A stretch of 64,000 bases of DNA, from NCBI GenBank assembly GCA_003439945.1, contig QVRM01005404.1, positions 186,001 through 250,000 on the forward strand, read 5' to 3'. Positions 48,801 through 60,029 of the stretch are shown piece after piece; positions within the stretch are counted from its first letter, which is position 1, and the number at the start of each line of letters is the position of its first letter. Under the pieces are notes generated by a model. That model made no database searches. It worked only from the letters and a program-made list of their open reading frames with translations, and had not been told where the DNA came from. This DNA is from Dermanyssus gallinae. Its lineage: Eukaryota; Arthropoda; Arachnida; Mesostigmata; Dermanyssidae. The position numbers and the translations under genes are program-made.

Positions 48801-49696
48801 GACATTCTACATCTAGATTCTAGACTAGTCAGTGAAAGCGGATTATGTTTTCTGCAACAAGAACTATTTCAACCAGTCATCTGTTGCGTGCATCGCTGTG
48901 CAGTCTTCGCATCATGGGGTCTACGGGCAGTAGAGCCACGCTGGAAACGATACAAGAGGCAATTGCAATAAATAAACGTAAGACGGAGCCGCAAGAGAAG
49001 TCTATGGGAAAGAAGGAGAAGCCGGTCATGCATCTTCCTTGTCACTATGCCCACTTCGCGCATACAAGGTTGAGAAGTTAGATATTTAGATAAACTTTAG
49101 ATCACTGCAACAAGTCAGTGTGGAGAACCCCGCCACGGCTATCAGGGTGATTTAGCAAGCCCCTGCATTGATATTTCCCGCTGCACATCCGGGCACGTCA
49201 GAGGTTTCCAGTCACTCTTACACTTCTGTCGTGAGATCAGTTGTTGTGGAAACCGCGGCTGATCCAGAAGAAAAAATCTTCCGGGAGCCACAACGATTTT
49301 TCAGAAGCAAACGATGAATAAAATCGGTAGTGCGCTAGGCTCCCTGGGCAAATGAAAGCTGGCTACGAATATAATGCAATGCCAGACAAGGTTGGGATCG
49401 CCAAACTAATAAGTTGTAAGTCTGGACAGAGCAAAACACCTATTTATAGCAATCTTGCAGCTCTTCAACTTTACGTGAGGACGGGAGGGCTCAAAAGGTC
49501 AAGACAACTCGAAACGCCTGGAGATTTTGGTGCAAGATCATTCTGGGGTAGACGTTGTAAGGGAAACATGGTTAACACGTGATTACGACGCATATGGTAT
49601 CCCCGGGAAATAATAGGGAAAGTGTCAGACTGTTTATTGACACTTTTATTGGCTGATGGCACAACAACGCTCTTGAAGCTTTTAGCAACATGCTAG

Positions 49697-49697
<1 letters not shown>

Positions 49698-49736
<39 letters not shown>
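49698..49736. repeat. (TA)n microsatellite
   Basis: TA run of 39 bases. Confidence 0.95.
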
Positions 49737-49739
<3 letters not shown>

Positions 49740-49824
49740 TTTTATTCACCATTCCATGTAGAATATCTTTTGAATCAGATGCGCTCTCTGTGTAGTATTT
49801 CATGCAGCGTGCTGCTGGCCTCGT

Positions 49825-49829
<5 letters not shown>

Positions 49830-49858
<29 letters not shown>
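49830..49858. repeat. (TA)n microsatellite
   Basis: TA run of 29 bases. Confidence 0.95.
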
Positions 49859-49862
<4 letters not shown>

Positions 49863-51079
49863 CATATTATTACTATGGTGTCATTATATGTATTTTCACA
49901 ACAATAACCGTAAAAAATGGCAAATGCACCATCTCTTTTTATTGAGACATCTGTGCTTCCCGTTTTTTTTTTCGATCATGGTCGATTTTTAATCCGATTT
50001 GTAAGCCATCTTGCTCGGTAAATACTAACCGTATTCAGTGGCCAGCAAATAGTTGTTTTACCAGGCTATGTCCGTATAACAAGAGCGCTAGCAAACTTTA
50101 CTCTTGGCAAAGCTTACTTAAAAGCTCAATTGCTGGAATCAAAGTCTGCTTAGTATCGTAGTTTCCTACGCTACAGCTCGTGGAGTAGAGCTAGGGAGGC
50201 AGTGGAATTTCCCACTACTTTGAACTTCTGACGGGTCAATGGAGCTCGTAACGGAAGTAGATTTGCTACGACATGATTGAACATAGCGAAAGTTTTCTTA
50301 ATCAAACAAACTTTCAGCGCGCTCTGGTAACCACTGGTTCAAGAAAGATTTGTGGTTCTCTTTAGAACTAGAGCTGCCGGAATCCCACACAAATTGCTAA
50401 ATTTGTCGTTCGCCAGTCATTGCTCGTCCATTAACGCATGTAATAAACCGTTTCCTAAAGATTGGTGCTCTTTCAGCTAGATTAAATATGTCTAAGTATT
50501 CCCTTATTTAAAAGTAAAGGCAAGCGTAGGAATCACAATCGTTACTGTCCAATTTCTTTAGTGGATTACCAATGCAAAATATTTAAAAATACGGTTAGAT
50601 CGAAAGTGGAAGGACCTCTTAGTTCAATCGATTTCTTTTCGAGAAATCAGTTTGGCTTTCGCAAGGCACGCTCGACTGTCTGACGATACGACTCTGCAAT
50701 GCCGGCTGACGTACAAAAGCCGGCGTCAAGTAGAAGAGTGTGCTGTTCTTTGTTTGACAAAACTTTGCTCTGGTAATAGGTGCAACCAAAATTGGACTCA
50801 CGTTGTTTTATCCTGCCCAAGGCGCAAATTCAGATGCTGAAGCTCAATGGAAAGGAAGTGACACTTTTCCCTACGATTAAATGTCTGGGTTAACTTTACA
50901 TGAGGCGCTTAGATGGCATGATCGCTTAGGTGATCTTACGTCTAAATGCTGTGCAATAATTACATATATTTGTTGACTAAGAGAACGAGGAGTGCCTATT
51001 GAGGGTCTTGTTATGGTGTATAAGACACTATATCGTAAGTGTTTTCATAATTTCAAGATGTGCCGCTAAAGGATATATA

Positions 51080-52301
51080 CGAGGTGTGTTCAAAAAGTAT
51101 CGCGACTTTCGTGTTTTTTCAAAAATTATTCATTTATTCATGAATATCTATTTTGTCCCCTTCAAAGTAATCCCCATGAGATATTATACACTTGTGCCAA
51201 CGGTTTTTCCAATCTTCGAAGCACTTCAAAAAACCATTTTTTTTATCTTGTTCAGCTCCTCCTTCGATGCCGTCTTTATCTCGTCAAGCGTAGCGTAACG
51301 TCGTCCTTTCATGGGCCTCTTCAGTTTAGGGAACAAGAAAAAGTCACAGGGGGCCAGATCTGGGGAATACGGTGGCTGCGGCATCATTAGTGTGTTGTTT
51401 TTGGCCAAAAACTCGCGCACAAGCAACGATGTGTGAGCAGGGGCGTTATCGTGGTGCAAAAGCCAATTTTTGTTCTTCCACAAATCCGGGCGTTTCTGGC
51501 GGATTGCTTCGCGCAAATTGCGCATAACTTGCAGGTAATATTCCTTATTGACCGTTCTACCCTGTGGCAAGAACTCATGATGCACCACGCCCCTGCAATC
51601 GAAGAAAACTGTCAGCAAAACTTTCACATTCGACCGAACTTGGCGCGCTTTTTTCGGTCTTGGTTCGTGCGGCAGCTTCCATTGAGATGATTGAGCTTTG
51701 GTTTCCACGTCATAACCATAAACCCACGATTCGTCACCAGTTATGACCCTCTGGAGCAAATTTGGGTCGTCGCGGACAGAGTCCAACGTCTCATTAGCAA
51801 TGTTCATGCGATGCTGTTTTTGGTCGCAATTGAGCAATTTTGGTACGAATTTCGCGGCGACCCGTCTCATGCCCAAATCATTGATAAAAATCGAATGGCA
51901 CGAGCCAATCGATATGTTTAGGATCCTCAGCAACTTCTCTAATGGTGATTCGACGATTGGCCAATACCATTTTCTCCACTTCATTAATTTTTTCGTCTGT
52001 TGTTGAAGTGCTCGGGCGTCCGGCACGCTCTTCGTCGTTCACATCTTCTCGGCCTTCTGAGAACATTTTGTACCACCGATAAACGTTGCTTCGGTCCAAG
52101 GTAGCTTCTCCGTATGCCACAGTCAACATTCGGAATGCATCCGCGCACTTAATTTCGTTTTTCACACAAAATTTGATACAGGTTCTTTGATCCATTTTTT
52201 TGAATAGGTAAAAATCGAAGACGATCCAAAACACGTGCAAGCAAAGCAGCTGTCAACAATTAAGTGAACATTCAAAATGGCCGAGCTTTGAACACACCTC
52301 G
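51080..52301 (-). mobile_element. mariner (Tc1/mariner superfamily) transposon, near full length
   Basis: The 1222-base element has terminal inverted repeats beginning CGAGGTGTGTTCAAA at both ends and is flanked by the TA duplication typical of mariner (51078-51079 and 52302-52303). It encodes one transposase on the minus strand. It is inserted in a decayed LINE, with related LINE coding sequence resuming on the far side, so it is younger than that LINE. Apart from two single-base indels the coding sequence is open, so the insertion is fairly recent. Confidence 0.95.
51134..52195 (-). pseudogene. mariner transposase, two single-base frameshifts
   Basis: The start ATG is at 52195 and the expected stop at 51136-51134, in the same frame. 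Length counted without the indels is about 353 codons, the family norm. The N-terminal helix-turn-helix and the linker before I-T-I-R-E-V-A-E-D are in frame 1. A one-base insertion at about 51921-51922 (in GGATCC) shifts to a second frame (open 52026-51226), and a one-base loss in an A run at about 51237-51244 restores the first. Catalytic residues are intact: D in G-D-E-S-W-V, D in H-H-D-N-A-P-A-H, and a third D 34 residues later (D,D34D). It should not make a full transposase unless the indels are assembly errors. Confidence 0.9.
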
Positions 52302-52515
52302 TAAAGAGTAAAAACTACCTTGGTTGCGTTGAAGAGGTATAGAAAAGTTATTCCGTATAATATTGCGTTTTGTATAACAGCTGCTTTAAGATGTACGACT
52401 CAACGTGGAACGGAATTTGTGAGGCCGGTAGCTTTAAAGAGTCTACGCGTCATAGTCTCGCGTACACTGCCTGTGTTAAAATGGGTAACACATACAGAAT
52501 CTAGTCAAAGCTAGT

Positions 52516-53164
52516 TACCTGTAAATAGGTGGAAGAAAGCTTGTCATGTGTGTGAACGGGAGAATCTCCAATGACTTTATTTGGTAGTTTATTAAAAAGT
52601 GAGGCATTTTAAATGTAATAATATATATAAATAAGAAAATTAATACTGGTACTTTTAGACATTTTACATAATGTTATTCACGAGAACCTGCATTGTGAAA
52701 TCGCAATTCCGTGAATAAACCTCGAATTTGAAATTGATTTATAGGGGTGTTCTGCATTGTCTACAATGCAGGGCTCCACATTTAGGAAACGAAATGATTT
52801 AAATCAAAGGCGTGCTCCTAGAGCTTAAATGCGTCCAACGTAGCGTACACTTTAACTCCTTGTGGAATTGGATGCTTCAGTGAGTCAGTGGTAGAGTATA
52901 TACATCAGTGGTATTGAGAGGAGGGCATCAGAGAATGCCTAATGAGCCGAATGACACTCGTTTCACTCTAGAGTACTCTCCAATAGCGCGAACCTTAAAC
53001 ATTCTATTTTAAAGAAACGCAATTTGCACTTTTTTATGAATTTGGCTGACTCGAACGCATCGGCATTATTGTCTTTTCTATGTATGACATGGATTATAGT
53101 GGTGTACCAGCCCCGGTACTCTATCATCTTCCGATGAGTGACGAAAAATGCATAAAGGCTATTT
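52516..53164. other. AT-rich spacer, nothing recognised
   Basis: A perfect 9-base hairpin CTGCATTGT-CT-ACAATGCAG lies at 52752-52771. No coding signal. Confidence 0.45.
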
Positions 53165-53460
53165 GTTAAGAAGATTGTTTCTAAATCTAGACCATCCTCC
53201 GTCCTCTACGGATTTGGAATAATCGCGAGGCATCTCTTCAGTATACCAAGGGTCGTACATGTTAAGATATCTAGGGTTTCCCCAGCTATCGTGGCTGCGC
53301 AGCCGCTGCTTCTCAGCGGTATGGTTTATCATCCTCAATGAGCATGGCCCAAAAAAATTTGGATCAACAACAGAGATCAGATCAGCGACACCCCCGCAGA
53401 TGACAACTATAACTTACGTACTATCCACCACGCTGCCATCCCAGAGGCTCAGATATTGAA
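53165..53460 (-). mobile_element. tRNA-derived SINE, family B, copy 2
   Basis: The reverse complement aligns with 22879-23188 along most of its length, including the CCGCTGAGAAGCAGCGG hairpin (53303-53319), the GGGGAAACCCTAGATATCTT block and the TCTAG tail. The A-box end is eroded and the flanks show no clear duplication, so it is older than copy 1. Confidence 0.85.
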
Positions 53461-55111
53461 TAATCTAGTTTTTTGACCACGATCGCCGGGATTCAGTTAG
53501 TGGTCGTGCTCGTCGTATTGGCCAGGTCCCGTAGATCCCATGTCAGCGATTTTTAGGGAAATCAACCACATCGTTGATGATATGAGGGAACGACGCTCCT
53601 TCTGTTATAGACGGCGCCAGTTATAGCATGTGGCCATGTATATTAGATGGGTAAATGTGACTAAAGGATGCTCGTAGAATCCGTGTCATCTCGATGTTAT
53701 CCGTTCAAAGGTTCCATCTGTACGTTTATGGGCAAAAGTGACTCATAATTAACAACCTCACCTGGCAGGACCCGGCGAGGGTCTTACCTCGTCGGGTCCT
53801 GGCTGCAAATGATTGCACTTTCCATCAAAACCTGTTGGCGCCGAGAAACTTTGGCTTTTTTTTAATTTAAGCTACCTACGACGGTCCGAGAAAGGCCGTT
53901 TCATACGCAATGTAGAGTTTACCTAAACAGATATATATTTTCAGCTTTTTTTTAGTATACATGATCTTATAAAAAAAATACACATATTTTCGTTGGGATG
54001 TTCGACATTCCAGAAAAGGGTGCTGGCGATTCATCCGGGGGCTGGGTACACAACCTGAACAATGTTTGGGTTTGGCTTTCTAGTGTACTCTGTCGCATAA
54101 GTTCCAACCCCTTATATTTCTCTATCGAATAGATTCTAATAAGCTATGTCGATAACCTAGATGTAGAAGGTCCGGCCCGTTTTACCAGTTGTATATTTTA
54201 CTAATTTAACAGTGGGTATAATATGATCTACTGAATTTCTAGGAAGATGATGCAGATACATAGCCGTTCTGGCGTGGTTAAGCGTTTCATAGCGGTTCTT
54301 CGCTTAGCAAAAACTAAAGTGTCTTTGGATCTGCTTTGTTTTTCTATACAAACGTCTAACCAAATCCTAACTTATTTGTATGCCCTTGAAGTACTGCATA
54401 ACCAACCGGCGTGATGTTATTTATCAGACCTTGTTCTATTAACAGACCTTGGAGAATACTAATACGTTAGAACACACTAATATGTGGTTTAGGCTAATTA
54501 AATAAGGTAAAATTAGAACATATCTTTTACACATGACCGTTTTCTTTGACAACTTCATATTTATCTTTTCGGTGCGTTTAGTGTTCTTTATTACGTTGAT
54601 TATTTTACATCTATGCGAACGGAAGTGTGTATTCTGCTGAAGTACAATGCGCAAATGACGGAACTTGAATGAAAAGCCTTTGCGGAGTTACACTGGGTTT
54701 CACCGCAACAAATTAGGCGGTTTAGGCGTTCGTGGCCAAAACGGTAATCCTAAGCTTTGTACAAATTGTCTATATTTTATCATAAATTAGCAAAGGCTAT
54801 CAGTGACTGAAGTACCTTTAGTGATAACTGGAAGCTCTCTAAGCGCATTGTTTGTGATGCTCTATTGTTTTGCCTTAATGATTGAGCTCTTGGTTGTGGC
54901 GCACATATAGAAGGCAATGCGCCTGCAGTGTTCTCTAATTGTATATCTCCAACCACAGTATAAACCAGTCATTAAGTACATAAGTACATTTTTATCCCAA
55001 GTTCGACTCTTGAAGTTGAATAAAAAAATGCCAGGGTGTGAACAACGTTTGATAAGACTGATATTTTCCGGTTGTCTATAAATATTGATTCTGCGTTCAT
55101 GTATTTTTCAG
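53461..55111. other. Spacer or intron, nothing coding recognised
   Basis: If the candidate first exon at 43594 is right, this belongs to the first intron of the DUF229 gene. An inverted repeat lies at 53764-53803. A 55-codon open frame starting ATGATG near 54246 is not supported by splice sites. Confidence 0.4.
53764..53803. repeat. 17-base inverted repeat, two mismatches, 6-base loop
   Basis: 53764-53780 pairs with 53787-53803 at 15 of 17 positions. The core is CAGGACCCG and CGGGTCCTG. Confidence 0.82.
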
Positions 55112-56391
55112 AAAAGACGAATTATCCAGGGCTTGCTGAGGCCGGCGGGCTCTAGCCGAATTCCACAGCGTCGTACCATAACCTTTCTTGTGTTTTTGAC
55201 GTTGATCGTTACGTCACTTCTCATCATTGATGATGGCAGCAAATTTACAAGTGAGTAAAGTTTCCCTGTAAACAATGATAAATTAATTTGGAATTAGTAG
55301 CACACGTTCTTTGTGAGGAAGGCATTTTTCTAGTCTACGTGACTGTGCTTAAAGAATAATATATATATATATATATATATATATGCGTGTGTGTTTTGTT
55401 GACACGATAACAGCATTGCAAATCTTCAGTAGTTTTTGCCTTGCGAGCACTCTTAGGCGGACGCAAGTTTTATGTTGAATAATGCGTGCGTTTATGGTCT
55501 ATATATATATATATATATATATATACCGACTCTTTGGCCCCTTCTATGGTCGGTGGCGGTGCATCCGAAGCTGGTTATGCAGCTCACCTTGCGGAGACTA
55601 ACAAGTTGGGAAAATACTCATCAATCGGCTATTCCCACGAATTTTGCTCTCTCCCGTTTAAAACCCTTGGTGCCCCTGGCGTTTGGACCAAGCAGCTAAT
55701 CCGCAAAGTCGGCACCTTATTAAACCTGTCATCCGATGAAAACAAGTCGTCGTCCTTTTTTAAACAACGTCTGGATCTTGACATACAACGTGGAAACGCT
55801 GCCTCCGTTCGGGGCAAACTTCTGAAGTGGTCTCGGCCTGGCCTTGTCGAAACGGACACGTGGTAGTCACAATACGCGCCCATTAGCCACATTGGCTTAG
55901 CTAATCCATCGTGATATGTGTAACATATACTTATTATACGGACAGTAAATGTTCATATATATATATATATATATATATATGTATTGTGTTGTTTTTAGAT
56001 TTCGGTAGTGATACCCTGTCACTCAAATATCATGCAATGGCTAACTGGAGTGAGATGCCCCAGCGCAACAGAGCCGGTCTTGCCTCCGTAACCTGCAGGG
56101 TACCCCGATTTCACCCGCTGGACAAAGGAATCTGGAAGTACTACCGTGCACCCCCGTCACGAATTCAATGCAAGGTATTTCTTATTTTATGGTCCAGCAG
56201 GACAGTAAAAGACATAGCCATATCTACTATTTGGATCCAGTATGTGACCAATTAATTTCTACATGACATAAGTATTTGTGCATTTATTCATATTACTTGA
56301 TGTGAGTGACTGGCTTATGTTCGCCAGGGAATGTTTGCGAAATATTATGGTTATCGGAGAGTTGGCTTTTTGTCAAGAATAGAATATAGAA

Positions 56392-56452
<61 letters not shown>

Positions 56453-58810
56453 TTAGAAGCATAGGCTTATAGGAATGATAAAGAATAGAAGAAAGAAAAA
56501 GAATAGAATAAAATAATGCCAGTGTTCCTATTGAAGAAACATTGAAGGGGAATTTACTTTGTTTCAGCAAAGCATAATCAGCTGCTTCTATATTGAAACA
56601 TATACAATGCAACGGTGAAGGCTACGGACGAAAACAATATATACATTCTACATCTGCTATAATTTAGCAAACACAGCAAATTTGTTACACTAGTTCTAAA
56701 AAATGCGGGGATGAAGCATATGTTGCGTAAAGAGCGAGGTTTTTTAGTTGGTATGGATGTCGGCGCCCATTACAAAAACAGGCTGGGTCAAATTTTACAT
56801 TTCTATTCACTGGATGTTTTCTCCGGCAAAGGTACATAATAGCATTGTATTTACAAAAAACTACAATTATTAAAGCTTTAAATGCATTTGATGGTTTTCC
56901 TAAATTTCAGTTTTTAATATTATCCATTGTAATATTTTTATGTCTACTTTAAGGACCTAGAAAACCTTTTTTTAATTTTACTGCGTTTTATAATGTAGCC
57001 CATCTACTAAAATGGTACCACATACAGTCACAGATAATAAGCAGTTATTTTATTTGCGATCTTTGTTTTTCCTTTTTTTTTCTTTTACGATTCTCCCTTA
57101 TAGCGCATTATCCTTAGATTGAAAATTAACAGGAAAATATGACGTCACGGTATTTATATGTCTAGGAGATTTATACGTTTCCGAGTACGATATTGATTAT
57201 AAATTACCGTCTGCAATGTATTTTAGGAACGAGAGATCAATTTTGCATCCGTACATCTGGACACCGAGGAGTTAGAGCTTTTGCCAGCGGCGTCTTCCTC
57301 CTACTGTTACCTTGAAGATGTGCTACGTGAAGGTGATGACAATGTCATATTTTCTAATCGACGTCGACTAACTGTAGGACGACATCGCTTAGCACCCAAG
57401 GAATGCGTCCAGGCAGTGAGGGTGTCCTGCTTTAACATTTTTGGACTTACGATATATTCGCACATTTTTTTAGTGCCGCCTAAAGTGATATTGAAACCAG
57501 CCTACACAGGTAAACTTGACAACGTTATAGGCGACAGAACGCAAAACAAAGATAAGGGGAGAAAGAATGTGTTCATCTTCGGTGTGGACTCGGTGTCGAG
57601 GCTGGCGGCTATCCGTCTTTTGCCTCTTACATACAACTATTTAGTATACAACTTGTCGGCGGTCGTAATGCGCTTGCATCATAAAGTTGGTGACAATACG
57701 TTTCCAAATCTCATGACAATTCTAAGCGGAGACCGACAGGAACCTACAATTAATGGTACGCCATCCCACAATGTTGACACATGGCCCTTAATATGGAAAC
57801 GATTCTCCGATGAGGGGTACGAGACTTTTTACGGAGAGGATTTTCCTTCCTATGCAACATTTAATTATCTTCGTAGCGGTTTTCGGCATCCACCGACAAA
57901 TCATTACATGCGACCGTTCTGGCTAGCCGTTGAAAACTCTATGTTAATGAGAAGTAGCTCTGTATTGTGTTATGGTACTAAACCTAAGTATAAGCTGCAT
58001 TTAGATTATATAAAGTACTTTATTCAAAAGGCTCGTACTAGTCCGTACTTCGCGTTCAGTTTTCTGGTTGAAATTTCCCACGAATACCAGGAATATGTAG
58101 GTGCAGCAGATCAACACTTTGTAGAGATATTAAGTCTTCTCAGAGAGCAAGTTTTAGCTGGAGAGACACTTCTAGTTATATTGTCAGATCATGGGCACCG
58201 TTTCGACTCAATCCGCCAATCTCCACAAGGTCATATTGAGGAGCGTTTGCCATTTGTTTCCATTGTTACAGCAGACCCTAGGCAACAAAGCATTCTTGAG
58301 TACAACAGCAATATGCTCACTTCGCACTACGATCTCTATGAAGTCCTAAGGTCACTCTTACCAGAGAGAAGTCAACCAGAGTCGACAAAGTACGGAATTA
58401 ATATATTGCAAGACAAAGTGCCAAATAACCGTACATGTGCTCAAGCCGGTATTCCTGAGGTATTTTGCACTTGCGAAAACGGCCCAAGTCGCCGAAGTGA
58501 CGATAGAGACGCAGCAGCAAACTCGACGGCAAAGAGGGCAGTGGAATTTATCAATAAAATGATTCAAGACGATGTCGCAAGTAGGTCTCGCTGCAAAGCG
58601 CTGTCACTAGCTTATGTGCGCTCAGTGTTCCCGGTTGGACAAGAAACAGTAATCGGCTTTGAAACTGCCCCTGGTGAAGCTTTTTTCGAACTGCGATTGC
58701 GGAACTTGAGTGATCCTTTAAGTGAAACCATGTTTAGTCGGATCAACCGCTATGGAACCCCCTGTATAAAGAATGACATTTTACGGAAATATTGTTACTG
58801 CGGTCCCTAA
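55112..58810 (+). CDS. DUF229 family protein (alkaline phosphatase/sulfatase-like fold), 5' exon uncertain
   Basis: Exons are 55112-55250, 55999-56174 and 57227-58810, with consensus GT-AG borders and matching phases. The first encodes a basic stretch and then one membrane helix (about T-F-L-V-F-L-T-L-I-V-T-S-L-L-I-I), so the protein is probably a type II membrane or secreted ectoprotein. The second has the Cys-containing V-P-R-F-H-P-L-D segment. The third has the family core: F-G-V-D-S-V-S-R, then K-V-G-D-N-T-F-P-N-L, then the metal-site-like S-D-H-G-H-R-F-D with G-H-I-E-E-R-L-P-F, and a Cys-rich C-terminus. These exons give 632 residues. DUF229 enzymes are widespread in arthropods and nematodes, but their substrate is unknown. 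No ATG precedes the membrane helix within exon 55112, so an upstream exon is needed. Confidence 0.88.
55359..55384. repeat. (TA)n microsatellite in DUF229 intron
   Basis: TA run of 26 bases. Confidence 0.9.
55500..55525. repeat. (TA)n microsatellite abutting the LINE fragment
   Basis: TA run of 26 bases directly before the LINE L-A segment. Confidence 0.9.
55530..55866 (+). mobile_element. LINE family L-A C-terminal fragment in DUF229 intron
   Basis: One intact open frame shows the block T/S-L-A-P-S near its start, then G-A-P-G-V-W, then F-F-K-Q-R-L-D-L-D-I-Q-R-G-N-A-A-S-V, and ends at TAG. It is the same domain as 44613-44882 and 61890-62156 but well diverged. It lies between two (TA)n runs in the intron between exons 55250 and 55999, in the gene's own orientation. 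It is not part of the host protein: it lacks correct splice borders and matches a repeat family. Confidence 0.78.
55954..55980. repeat. (TA)n microsatellite just before a DUF229 exon
   Basis: TA run of 27 bases ending 18 bases before the exon at 55999. Confidence 0.9.
56394..56446. repeat. (TA)n microsatellite in DUF229 intron
   Basis: TA run of 53 bases in the 1.05 kb intron 56175-57226. Nothing else is recognised in that intron. Confidence 0.95.
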
Positions 58811-58953
58811 ACAAGCCACATAATCTATGCGAATTTAATCATTGTAAAATTACATTAAAGCATGACAAAACATGTGTAACACCTAGCAAAATGGATACGA
58901 AAGAGCGAGTTTACTGCATATTAAGCAGGGTATTTTATATATATAAATTATTA

Positions 58954-58959
58954 AATAAA
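58954..58959 (+). promoter_or_regulatory. Polyadenylation signal for the DUF229 gene
   Basis: AATAAA 144 bases after the stop codon, giving a short 3' UTR. Confidence 0.6.
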
Positions 58960-59389
58960 GTTACAACTATGCCTCTTTTACACGAGCTGGTGACTTGAGT
59001 CTAGCTTCTAGATTTATGCATACGACATATATGGCAAATTTCTATGGCGTTTGCTAATATGGCCTCTGAACGTGTCTCTTGCCGGTTTTTTCATGCGACG
59101 TAGGTTGTTTCATTCATTCCTGATTTATACACCATATAATTTGTAATTACCTTCACAACTCAATACTATAGTTTGACATTACTTAATCAAATCTGTGTGT
59201 CATGGAGGCTCTAATGCAATTATAGCGTTAAACAAAAATACCTGCAGATAGTTGTGCGATTTCTTTAACGACTGCTTTTTTTTATGAGTTAGAGCAAAAA
59301 GCTTAGTCTTTAGCTTTACATTTTTCAATTTAAAAATACTCAAGAAAACACGATCTCCGTAGATGCAAAACCTCACGAACTTTTATATG

Positions 59390-59603
59390 CTAACATAGAA
59401 ACCCGCAGCGTGTTAATTTTTCCGCCGCGAATAGATTAAGTCGGCTAGCTCGATAGGGCTTATCGAGAACACGTTTCATATCAATATTCACGTTTCTAGC
59501 CTCTCTAAATGCCCTGTAGGAGTTTAATCGATGCGCTAATTGCGAGACATTGTTAAGTACCAGGTCTCCTGTCAACGTTCTGTCGCCGTACGCTCTATCA
59601 CAG
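59390..59603 (-). CDS. Possible convergent terminal exon, function unknown
   Basis: On the minus strand a pyrimidine-containing acceptor, TTGCCCTACAG (ending 59604), is followed by 70 codons to TAG. The residues look like real protein: mixed charge, D-R-T-L-T-G-D-L-V-L-N-N-V near the start, then R-A-F-R-E-A-R-N-V-N-I-D-M-K-R-V, and an ending with two cysteines. It lies about 0.6 kb beyond the DUF229 stop, in convergent orientation. The frame is also open for about 20 codons upstream of the acceptor. Family not recognised, and no other exon was found. Confidence 0.35.
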
Positions 59604-59829
59604 CTGTAGGGCAAATGTGGCAGACACGTCTTTTGGTAAGTCAAACAAAAATTATTTTTATTCAACGATCACATGTGAATTAATGTACACATACTTATGT
59701 TCTTTAATTTAAATATTTAACATATGAATACAAGTATAACACACATCAGCTATGCCGAATTTGCTGGAATTTCGGACTTGGAACTCTTCACAAAAATATG
59801 TTGTTTATCTTCACTAAGTGCGTAATCTA

Positions 59830-60011
59830 AAAAAAATCTTTTCGGGGCTGACTCTCAGCCAAGATTTAACGTCCATAGGACTACTTTTCGCATTGCTTCA
59901 TAGACGGACCCCCATAAATACAAATGTGCAACGGTGGGGTTCGAACCCGCGCACCTATGTGTCTCCTCCGGTCGCGAGGCGCAGACGCATGCCACCACGC
60001 CACCGGGCTCG
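59830..60011 (-). mobile_element. tRNA-derived SINE, family A, copy 2
   Basis: The reverse complement matches 7422-7590: the A/B-box head with GGTTCGAACCCC, the GCACATTTGTATTTATGGGG block, and the hairpin GGCTGAGAGTCAGCC (59846-59860). It is flanked by ACTAAGTGCGTAAYCTA at 59813-59829 and 60012-60028 (16 of 17 bases equal), a target-site duplication. Confidence 0.9.
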
Positions 60012-60029
60012 ACTAAGTGCGTAACCTAC

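Larger units (their letters stand above)
49360..52515 (+). mobile_element. LINE remnant (CR1/Jockey-like), interrupted by mariner
   Basis: An endonuclease-like D-V-V-R-E-T-W-L-T-R-D-Y-D-A-Y-G stretch lies at about 49545-49605. Reverse transcriptase motifs Y-C-P-I-S-L-V-D and Q-F-G-F-R-K-A-R-S-T lie at about 50540-50690. A K-C-L-G post-palm segment follows at about 50870-50900. After the mariner element the same kind of sequence resumes (52304-52515, Y-N-I-A-F-C-I-T-A-A-L). The copy is full of stops. Two (TA)n runs lie inside it. Confidence 0.55.

Noticed and set aside
51433..52006. Plus-strand open frames across the mariner element
   Set aside because: They are antisense shadows of the transposase.
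55486..55866. 126-codon open frame as an extra DUF229 exon
   Set aside because: It matches LINE L-A C-terminal copies at 44613 and 61890, begins in a (TA)n run, and the flanking exons already join in phase without it.
58358..58567. Minus-strand open frame in the last DUF229 exon
   Set aside because: Antisense shadow of the DUF229 coding exon.
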